64,000 nucleotides of DNA from Micromonospora sp. C28SCA-DRY-2. GTDB taxonomy: Bacteria; Actinomycetota; Actinomycetes; Mycobacteriales; Micromonosporaceae. The stretch spans positions 62,001 through 126,000 of the forward strand of contig NZ_JAUMKD010000009.1 in the NCBI RefSeq assembly GCF_030519475.1, written 5' to 3'. Position 1 is the stretch's first letter. Every line of letters begins with the position of its first letter. The notes below the pieces were generated by a model. It was not told where the DNA came from and ran no database searches. It saw only the letters and a program-made list of their open reading frames with translations. Shown here in pieces: positions 26,430-32,911 of the stretch. The translations under genes were made by a program, and so were the position numbers.

Positions 26430-27203
26430 TCAGCCCGTCGGGGTGGGTTCGGTGGTCGGCTCGCTGGGGCTCGCGGTCGGCGTCGGCCTGCCCCGGGAGA
26501 CGGTCAACGTGACCTCCTCGTCGGCCGGCACCCGTTCGCCCGCCGCCGGGTCGGTCTCGATCACCGTGCCGGCCGGCTGGTCCGACGCCCGGTACTCGAC
26601 CCGGTGGTCCAACCCGAGCCGGTCCAGGATCGCCTCCGCCGCCTCCCGCGACAGACCGACCAGCGGCGGCACCGGCACCTCGACCGGTTCACTGGTCGGC
26701 GGTGCGGACGGCGACTCGGTGGTGGGCTCCGCGGTGGTCGGCGCGGGCGTGGTCGGCGCGGTCCGGGTCGGTGACACCGACGGGGTCGGGCCGGGTTCCG
26801 TCCCGTCGTCCGCCGACTGGAGCGCGAACCACAGCCCGGCACCGAGCAGGGCGAGCAGCAGCAGCACGACCACGCCCCAGAGGATGGGCAGCCACCAGGG
26901 CCGGCCGCTGTCCTCGGCGTACCACTCGCCGCCAGCCGGCTGGTAGTCGGCCGGCCGCGGTGGCGGCACCTCGGCCCGGCCCGACCACAGCGCCGGGCCG
27001 GGACGGTCGGTCGGCGGCAGCGGGGCGGTCCGGTCGGGCGCGGCCGGCTCGGGCGGCTGCGCCGCCGTCCGGTCCACCGGGCCGGGCAGCCGCTGCGTCC
27101 GGTCGACCGGTTCCGGCCCGCCGGCCCGGTCGTCCGACGGCGGCAGCGGCCGGGTGGAGTCGTCCTGCTCCCCGGCGGGCGGCTCCTGGCGCTCGTCGCT
27201 CAT
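26430..27203 (-). CDS. Membrane-anchored protein with one PASTA domain
   Basis: A 257-residue protein. Its N-terminal 115 residues are disordered, Pro/Asp/Arg-rich and cytoplasmic. A membrane helix follows (about 120-142; GVVVLLLLALLGAGLWFAL), then a Thr/Pro-rich stalk, a PASTA domain (about 180-240; VPPLVGLSREAAEAIL, GTVIETDPAAGERVP, VTLTVSRG) and a short tail. PASTA domains bind peptidoglycan fragments. There is no kinase domain, so it may be a wall sensor or scaffold. Its start codon is the last base triplet of a duplicated 80-bp leader element, so its own ribosome-binding site is missing; translation probably depends on coupling. Confidence 0.85.
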   Translation of the reverse strand: MSDERQEPPAGEQDDSTRPLPPSDDRAGGPEPVDRTQRLPGPVDRTAAQPPEPAAPDRTAPLPPTDRPGPALWSGRAEVPPPRPADYQPAGGEWYAEDSGRPWWLPILWGVVVLLLLALLGAGLWFALQSADDGTEPGPTPSVSPTRTAPTTPAPTTAEPTTESPSAPPTSEPVEVPVPPLVGLSREAAEAILDRLGLDHRVEYRASDQPAGTVIETDPAAGERVPADEEVTLTVSRGRPTPTASPSEPTTEPTPTG

Positions 27204-27283
27204 GCCGGCACCCCGCTTCGCTGCGTGCCGCCATGAGGCACCCTCACGCTGTACCGATGATTCGCTCGCCGACGCTCGCTCAT
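27200..27283 (-). CDS. 27-residue leader peptide 2 (coupled)
   Basis: ATG 27283 begins a second 27-residue frame (MSERRRANHRY to QRSGVPA), 24 of 27 residues identical to leader 1. Its TGA overlaps the PASTA-gene ATG at 27203 as ATGA. There is no ribosome-binding site of its own, so it would be translated by coupling from leader 1. Confidence 0.4.
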   Translation of the reverse strand: MSERRRANHRYSVRVPHGGTQRSGVPA

Positions 27284-27360
27284 GCCGGCACTCCGCTTCG
27301 CCGCGTGCCGCCATGAGGCACCTTCACGCTGTACCGATGATTCGCTCGCTGACGCTCGCT
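27201..27360 (-). repeat. Two tandem 80-bp repeats at the start codon of the PASTA gene
   Basis: Units 27201-27280 and 27281-27360 are exactly 80 bp each with four mismatches. Read on the minus strand, each begins right after an ATG context and ends so that the next ATGAGCGA follows. The element carries GCGAGCGAATCAT and GCCTCATGGCGGCACGC segments. A GGGAGGA ribosome-binding site lies only upstream of the outer copy, at about 27370-27376. Confidence 0.9.
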
Positions 27361-27363
27361 CAT
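27280..27363 (-). CDS. 27-residue leader peptide 1 (coupled)
   Basis: ATG 27363 has GGGAGGA about 6 nt upstream. It encodes 27 residues (MSERQRANHRY to RRSGVPA) and its TGA overlaps the ATG of leader 2 as ATGA. The peptide is basic and has no family match I know. Its likely role is to carry ribosomes toward the PASTA start codon. It may not be functional as a peptide. Confidence 0.4.
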   Translation of the reverse strand: MSERQRANHRYSVKVPHGGTRRSGVPA

Positions 27364-27462
27364 GGCACGTCCTCCCGGAGCCGGGACGGGCGACTTGGCC
27401 CTCGCCCGTCAACCTAGCGGTCCGGGCGGCCATCGGCCGGGATCAGCGTGCCGACCCGCCCG

Positions 27463-28143
27463 TCACGGCACCGGGGACGCGGTGACCGAGCCGGGCGCCC
27501 CCACCCCGCACCAGAGGGCCACCGGGTCGTTCCAGTTACCGGCGGTGTCGCCGGCCGGCTCCTGGCGGGTGACCACGCCCCGCCGGCCGGACCGGTACCG
27601 CGGGTAGAAGCCCTCGTCGACCAGTTCGTCGGCCGCGTCGTCGCACTCCTCACCGACCACGTCGGGCACCGTGCTGGCCGGCGCCGGACCGGCGACGTAG
27701 AGGTGCACCGTGGTGCCCGGCCGCACCTCCTCACCGACAGCGGGAGAGGTACGGGTGACGCTGCGCCCGGTGCCGGTGCCGAAGATCAGCCGCCAGCCCA
27801 GCCGCCGCTCCCGCAGTTCGTCGCGGGCCTCGACGAAGTCGGTGCCGATCAGCGGCGGCACGGTCAGCCCGGTGGACCGGGTCGGCGACGTCGACCGGGG
27901 CGCGGTCGGGGTGACCTCGGCACGGCTCGGAGCGGCGCTCGGGCTGCCGGTCGGCACACCGGTGCTGGCGCCGGCGACGGGCCGGCCGGTGGGTTCGGTG
28001 TCCTCCCCGGCGAGCAGCCACCCGCCGGTGGCGCCGATTGCGGCGAGCAGCGCGACGGCCAGCCCGCCGCCGAGCACCAGGGTCAGCCGATCCCGCCCGG
28101 CCCGCGCGCCGTCCGTTCCCGGGCCCGTGTTCCCATCCGTCAT
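27463..28143 (-). CDS. Membrane-anchored protein with two PASTA domains
   Basis: A 226-residue protein: short polar N-terminus, a membrane helix (about 22-44), a Thr/Ser/Pro-rich stalk and two PASTA-type repeats (about 95-155; VPPLIGTDFVEARDEL, and 160-215; VPDVVGEECDDAADEL). A Cys in each half of the last repeat may pair (GEECDD, LWCGVG). Together with the neighbour downstream it gives two kinase-free PASTA proteins in tandem. ATG 28143 has a GAGGCGG site; an ATG at 28236 would add 31 residues. Confidence 0.82.
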   Translation of the reverse strand: MTDGNTGPGTDGARAGRDRLTLVLGGGLAVALLAAIGATGGWLLAGEDTEPTGRPVAGASTGVPTGSPSAAPSRAEVTPTAPRSTSPTRSTGLTVPPLIGTDFVEARDELRERRLGWRLIFGTGTGRSVTRTSPAVGEEVRPGTTVHLYVAGPAPASTVPDVVGEECDDAADELVDEGFYPRYRSGRRGVVTRQEPAGDTAGNWNDPVALWCGVGAPGSVTASPVP

Positions 28144-28331
28144 ACCGCCCACCGCCTCATCCCCGGCGACCGTACCCGGCGCCGCCAAGCCCGTTCCGCG
28201 CGGTCGCCGCGCGGCACCGTGGTCGCCGCCCGTCATCGGGCGACCACCCGGCGGTACGGTTCCCCGCGTCCCGATCCCCGGCGTGCCCGCACCACTCGCC
28301 GCGCCGACCCCGGGACGTTACGCTGCCCCGC

Positions 28332-29744
28332 ATGGCCAGACGGGGCTGGGGAGGATCGATCGCCACCGCGATCGGCGTGGCTGCCGGCGCGGGCGCCGCC
28401 CAACTGGGTTTCGGCTACGGGCTGGGCATCATCAACTGGGCACCGGCCGACCCCGGCGCCGGACCGGCGAGCTGGGTCGCCAGTCTGGTCTGGGCCACCT
28501 GGATCGCCGCCACGTCGACCGTCTTCGGTGCGGTCTGCGCCCAGCGGCTGCGCGACCGGGGTACGCCGAGCCGCCCGCCGGTCGATCCCCGAGCCGACGA
28601 CGCTTCGCCCGCCGCCGACCCGACGCCGGGCACCGGCACGGCCGACCCCGACGCCGGACCGGAGCAGGTCGGGCCGCTGCGGCTGCTCCTCCTGGCGCTC
28701 GCCGCCGGTGCCGGCGCGCTGATCACCGTGCTGCTGGTCGCCGTACCGGCCCGGATGGCGGAGGTGGCGGACACCCCCTCACCCCGGGAGGTCGCCGCCG
28801 GCTACGCGGCGGTCGGGGTGCTGGTGGGCGTCCTCACCGCGACCTGGGCGCTGCGCTCCCGGGCCGCCGCCGCCAACGTCATCGCCACCATCGCCTGGCT
28901 CTGGCTGCTCGCGGTGGTCGCCGTGGTCGACGGCGTGCTCGCCGGGCGCGGGCTGACCAGCGCGCAACTCGGCATCTGGCAGCTCAGCGCCGACGACGGC
29001 CGGTACTGGATCCGGGACTACCTCTACTGGCCCGGCGCGGTGCTGTCGTTGGGCTCCGCGCTGGTCATCGGCGCGCTCGCGGCCCGGGGCGCCGCTCGGC
29101 ACCCCGACCACCGGGTCGGCGCGGTGGCCTCCGGCGCGGCCGGGCCGCTGCTCGTCGCGGTCGCCTACTTCCTCGCGGTGCCCCGGGTGACCGCGATCAG
29201 CCCGGAGCAGGTGTCGGCACACCTGATCGCCCCGTACGCGGTGATCGTCGGCGTCGGCGGTTCGGCGCTGGTGGCCGCGCTCGCCCAGCGCGCCGCCCGC
29301 CGTTCGGCGCCCACCGCCCCGGCCGCCGTCGAGCCGGCACCGGCCACACCGGCCGAGCCGAGGTCGACGGATCCGGTCGGATCCGGGACGGCGCGGGTGC
29401 CCCGGCAGCGCGCCGGCAGGACCGTCCGCCCACCCGCGGTCGGCGACCCGGCCACCGTCGGCGCCCCCGATCCGACCACCGTGGGCGGCACCGCCGTCGA
29501 CCCGGCCACTACCGGTGCCACCGGCACCGAGCCGGCCACGGCCGGCGGCCCGTCCGCCGCCCCGACCGGCGACGCGAAGCGGGCCGGCACCTCGAAGCCG
29601 GCCGGCGGAGGCGACCCGAAGCCGGCCGGTGGCGCGGGAACCACGGGGACTGATCCGGCGACGCCGGCGGGTGACCCGGAAGGCGCCGCGGCTGGCGACG
29701 GTCCGGCCGGGCGACGCGCCCGGTCGACCCGACGCCCCCGCTGA
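28332..29744 (+). CDS. Polytopic membrane protein with disordered C-terminus
   Basis: A 470-residue protein with about eight membrane segments in the first 320 residues, starting with RGWGGSIATAIGVAAGAGAAQ and including ANVIATIAWLWLLAVVAVV. It ends in a 140-residue Pro/Ala/Gly/Thr-rich tail with repeated DPATVG/PATAGG-like units. I recognise no catalytic motif. It is divergent from the PASTA pair. It may belong to a lineage-specific conserved family; function unknown. Confidence 0.75.
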   Translation: MARRGWGGSIATAIGVAAGAGAAQLGFGYGLGIINWAPADPGAGPASWVASLVWATWIAATSTVFGAVCAQRLRDRGTPSRPPVDPRADDASPAADPTPGTGTADPDAGPEQVGPLRLLLLALAAGAGALITVLLVAVPARMAEVADTPSPREVAAGYAAVGVLVGVLTATWALRSRAAAANVIATIAWLWLLAVVAVVDGVLAGRGLTSAQLGIWQLSADDGRYWIRDYLYWPGAVLSLGSALVIGALAARGAARHPDHRVGAVASGAAGPLLVAVAYFLAVPRVTAISPEQVSAHLIAPYAVIVGVGGSALVAALAQRAARRSAPTAPAAVEPAPATPAEPRSTDPVGSGTARVPRQRAGRTVRPPAVGDPATVGAPDPTTVGGTAVDPATTGATGTEPATAGGPSAAPTGDAKRAGTSKPAGGGDPKPAGGAGTTGTDPATPAGDPEGAAAGDGPAGRRARSTRRPR

Positions 29745-29787
29745 CGGCCATCCCCGACGGGACGACCGGCGGCGGCCGCCGCCTCCG

Positions 29788-31266
29788 TCAGTCCACCGGC
29801 CAGGTGTGCACCGGCTCGTTGCTGCGCTGGAGTTCGGCGTAGCGCTGGACCATGTGGTGCAGGGCGGCGTCGCGGTCCATCCCCCGGTGCCGCTCGGCGG
29901 CCCAGACCGCCTCGGTCTGCCAGACCGCGCCGTTGCGGCCGGTACGGCAGCGCTGCTCGATGATGCCGAGCAACCGGTCCCGCTCCGCCGGGGCCACCCC
30001 GAACCGGTCCAGTCCGGCCGCCGCCCGGGGCAGCAGCACGTCGAGGACCAGCTTGGTCACCGGCACCTCGCCCAGCCGCGGCCAGTGCAGGACGGCGTCC
30101 ATCCCGCGCCGCGCGGCGGCGTGGAAGTTCTCCTCGGCCGAGCTGAAGGTGAGCTGGCTCCAGATCGGCCGGTCCGCCTCGGCCAGCCCCCGGGCCAGCC
30201 CGAAGTAGAAGGCCGCGTTGGCCAGCATGTCGACCACGGTCGGCCCGGCCGGCAGCACCCGGTTCTCCACCCGCAGGTGCGGACGGCCGTCCATGATGTC
30301 GTAGACCGGCCGGTTCCAGCGGTAGACAGTGCCGTTGTGCAGCCGCAGCTCACCCAGTTGCGGCACGCCGCCGCCGTGCAGCACCTCGACCGGGTCCTCG
30401 TCCTCGCAGATGGGCAGCAGCGGCGGGAAGTAGCGGACGTTCTCCTCGAAGAGGTCGAAGATCGAGGTGATCCACCGTTCGCCGAACCAGACCCGGGGGC
30501 GTACGCCCTGCGCCTTCAGCTCGTCCGGACGGGTGTCGGTGGCCTGCTGGAACAGCGCGATCCGGGTCTCGGCCCAGAGCTGCCGGCCGTAGAGGTACGG
30601 CGAGTTGGCGCCGATGGCGACCTGGGCCGCGGCGATCGCCTGGGAGGCGTTCCAGTAGTCGGCGAAGCTGTCCGGCGCGACCTGGAGGTGGAACTGGAGA
30701 CTGGTGCAGGCGGCCTCGGGGGCGATCGAGTCGGTGTGCGTCTGGAGCCGCTCGACGCCCCGGATGTCGAGTTCGATGTCCTCTCCGCGGGCGCCGACGA
30801 TCTGGTCGTTGAGCACCCGGTAGCGCTCGTTGGTGGAGAGGTTGTCGGCGACCAGGTGCCGCTCGGTGAGGGTGGGCAGGATGCCGACCAGGACGATCTT
30901 CGCGTCCGACTTGGCGGCCCGCTCGTCGGCCCGGGTGAGGCTGCCGCGCAGCTCGTGCTCGTAGTCGACGAAGCCGGTGCCCTCGATCAGCCGGGGCAGC
31001 GCGTTGAGTTCCAGGTTGAACTGCCCCAGCTCGGTCTGGAAGAGCGGATCGGCGATGTCGGCGAGGATCTCCTCGTTGCGCATCGCCGGCTCGGCGGCCG
31101 AGTCGACCAGGTTGAGCTCGATCTCCAGGCCGGTCATCGGCCGGTCGGCGTCGAACCCGAAGTCGTCGAGCATCAGCGCGAACACGTCCAGGCAGCGCCG
31201 GACCTTCTGCCGGTAGCGGACCCGGTCCTCCCGGGAGAAGGCGCCCTGCGCGACGTCCCTGCCCAT
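29788..31266 (-). CDS. Glutamate-cysteine ligase-like protein (GCS2 family)
   Basis: A 492-residue protein with MTGLEIELNLVD (the glutamate/Mg-binding start of the fold), LGQFNLELNALPR, CTSLQFHLQV, RVENRVLPAGPT and FYFGLARGL, typical of the GCS2/carboxylate-amine ligase fold. Members form gamma-glutamylcysteine or related amides. Actinobacteria normally make mycothiol rather than glutathione, so the substrate may differ; ergothioneine-type EgtA is one alternative but no other egt genes are nearby. ATG 31266 has GGAGGA 5 nt upstream. Confidence 0.85.
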   Translation of the reverse strand: MGRDVAQGAFSREDRVRYRQKVRRCLDVFALMLDDFGFDADRPMTGLEIELNLVDSAAEPAMRNEEILADIADPLFQTELGQFNLELNALPRLIEGTGFVDYEHELRGSLTRADERAAKSDAKIVLVGILPTLTERHLVADNLSTNERYRVLNDQIVGARGEDIELDIRGVERLQTHTDSIAPEAACTSLQFHLQVAPDSFADYWNASQAIAAAQVAIGANSPYLYGRQLWAETRIALFQQATDTRPDELKAQGVRPRVWFGERWITSIFDLFEENVRYFPPLLPICEDEDPVEVLHGGGVPQLGELRLHNGTVYRWNRPVYDIMDGRPHLRVENRVLPAGPTVVDMLANAAFYFGLARGLAEADRPIWSQLTFSSAEENFHAAARRGMDAVLHWPRLGEVPVTKLVLDVLLPRAAAGLDRFGVAPAERDRLLGIIEQRCRTGRNGAVWQTEAVWAAERHRGMDRDAALHHMVQRYAELQRSNEPVHTWPVD

Positions 31267-31587
31267 GTCGTCCTCCCGGCGCGAGGCGCACTCGGGACGC
31301 GTACCGTCCCGGAAACGCATTGTGAACCATCCACGTTAAGAGCGTTGATCGCGGCGGACCAGAGGCCGGGTCCGCGGCCCACCGGCCGGGACGACCGCGA
31401 CCCGTGCGAACGCGCTCCCGCCGGCATCTCTACCCAGCCGGTCCGGCCGGCCACCGCACCGCCGGGGGAACGAGCCGTGACAAATCGCACCCGTCCCCGC
31501 CAACCCCGCGGGCCGGTTCCGGGGGTACGGACGACGTCGGGCCCGTGCCGGCGTGCGGCACGGGCCCGAGTGCGTCGGATCCGGGGA
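31267..31587. other. Intergenic region between glutamate-cysteine ligase and yceI genes
   Basis: The 321-base gap holds no gene I can support. It contains the promoter region of the ligase gene and, near its right end, the hairpin described separately. Confidence 0.5.
31537..31569 (-). terminator. Perfect 14-bp hairpin downstream of yceI
   Basis: TCGGGCCCGTGCCG (31537-31550) pairs with CGGCACGGGCCCGA (31556-31569) around a 5-nt loop, 18 bp past the YceI stop codon. Confidence 0.85.
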
Positions 31588-32169
31588 TCAGGCCTGGCGG
31601 ACGGCCTCGCCCTCGATCTCGATCTTGACCTTCTTGCCGACCAGCACGCCGCCGGTCTCCAGGGCGACGTTCCAGGTCAGGCCGAACTCCTCGCGGTCGA
31701 TCTCGGTGCTCGCGGAGAAGCCGAAGATGTCCTGGCCGAACGGGCTGCGGCCGACACCCTCGAACTCGACCTCCAGCTCGACCTGCCGGGTGACGCCCTT
31801 GACCGTCAGCTCGCCGAGGAGGACGAACTCGTTGCCGTCGCGGGACTTCACGCCGGTGCTGCGGAACTCCAGGGTGGGGAACTTCTCCACCTCGAGGAAC
31901 TCGGCGCTGCGCAGGTGCGCGTCCCGGTCGGCCTGCTTGGTGTCGATGCTGGCCGCCTGGATGGTGGCGGTGACCGAGGACTGCATCGGGTCCTCGGCGA
32001 CGGTGATGGTGGCGGCGGCGTCGGCGAACTCACCGCGTACCTTGCTCACCATCATGTGTCGGGCGACGAACCCGACGCGCTTGTGCGCCGCGTCCAGCAC
32101 ATAGGTGCCGGCGGTGGGGATGGTGAGGCCCTCCCAGTCGCGGGTAACCGGTTCGACGCTGCTGGTCAT
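31588..32169 (-). CDS. YceI family protein
   Basis: A 193-residue lipocalin-like protein: GTYVLDAAHKRVGFVARH near the N-terminus, QSSVTATIQAASIDTKQADRD, FPTLEFRSTGV and EEFGLTWNVAL. YceI proteins bind isoprenoids or other amphiphiles; induced in stress or at high pH in E. coli. There is no signal peptide, so this one is cytoplasmic. The GAGGG site lies upstream of ATG 32169. It is divergent from a MarR regulator that likely controls it. Confidence 0.93.
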   Translation of the reverse strand: MTSSVEPVTRDWEGLTIPTAGTYVLDAAHKRVGFVARHMMVSKVRGEFADAAATITVAEDPMQSSVTATIQAASIDTKQADRDAHLRSAEFLEVEKFPTLEFRSTGVKSRDGNEFVLLGELTVKGVTRQVELEVEFEGVGRSPFGQDIFGFSASTEIDREEFGLTWNVALETGGVLVGKKVKIEIEGEAVRQA

Positions 32170-32191
32170 GGAAACTGCCCTCCGAGAGATA

Positions 32192-32210
32192 TCGTTTAGT
32201 AGCCCAACGA
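32192..32210. promoter_or_regulatory. Candidate MarR operator
   Basis: TCGTT (32192-32196) and AACGA (32206-32210) form an inverted repeat with a 9-base spacer in the yceI/marR divergent region. The region is AT-richer than its surroundings. Binding by the adjacent MarR protein is inferred. Confidence 0.45.
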
Positions 32211-32271
32211 CTGCCTCAGCAACTATAGCGGCAGCAATATTCCTCGTGTCAAGGACTGTTAGGATGTACGG

Positions 32272-32781
32272 GTGAACCAGAACGTGTTCGACGACCCCCG
32301 GATCACCGCCGTCGGCCTGCTCTTCGAGGCGCATGCCGGGCTGTCGGCCCGGTTCTCCGCGCAGTTCGAGGAGCACGGCCTGTCGTCGGTCGAGTTCGAG
32401 GTGCTGACCCGGCTCGCCCGCTCACCCGGCAACCAACTGCGGATGACCGACCTGGCCGCACAGACCTCCCTGTCCACCAGCGGAGTCACCCGGGTGGTGG
32501 ACCGGATGGAGCGCGACGGCCTGCTCACCCGGCGCGCCTGCCCCTCCGACCGGCGCAGCTCGTACGCGGTGGTCACCGCCGCCGGCCTGCAACGGCTCGA
32601 CGAGACGCTCCCCGGCCACCTGCGCATCATCGAGCAGTGGTTCACCGGCCAGCTCGACCCGGCCGCGCTGGACGCGCTGCTCGACGGCCTGCGCCGGGTA
32701 CGCGACGCCGTGCACCCGGGTGCCACCGCCGGCAGCACCACGCTGCCGGTGGAGTCCGCGGCGGCGCCGACCGGCTGCTGA
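32272..32781 (+). CDS. MarR family transcriptional regulator
   Basis: A 169-residue winged-helix protein: LSSVEFEVLTRLARSPG, LRMTDLAAQTSLSTSGVTRVVDRME (recognition helix region) and the wing RRACPSDRRSSYAVVTAAG. MarR dimers bind palindromes and respond to phenolic or oxidant ligands. GTG start. It is divergent from yceI and probably autoregulates through the shared intergenic site. Confidence 0.93.
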   Translation: MNQNVFDDPRITAVGLLFEAHAGLSARFSAQFEEHGLSSVEFEVLTRLARSPGNQLRMTDLAAQTSLSTSGVTRVVDRMERDGLLTRRACPSDRRSSYAVVTAAGLQRLDETLPGHLRIIEQWFTGQLDPAALDALLDGLRRVRDAVHPGATAGSTTLPVESAAAPTGC

Positions 32782-32911
32782 GCCCGCCCGCCCGCCGGAA
32801 CCGGCACCTCCGCCCGGCCCCGAACCGGACACCGGCAGAAAGACCGGCAGAACTGCCGCCGGCAGCGGGAGATAGTCGATCAAACCGGACGGGCGTCCCT
32901 CGGCCCGGTGG

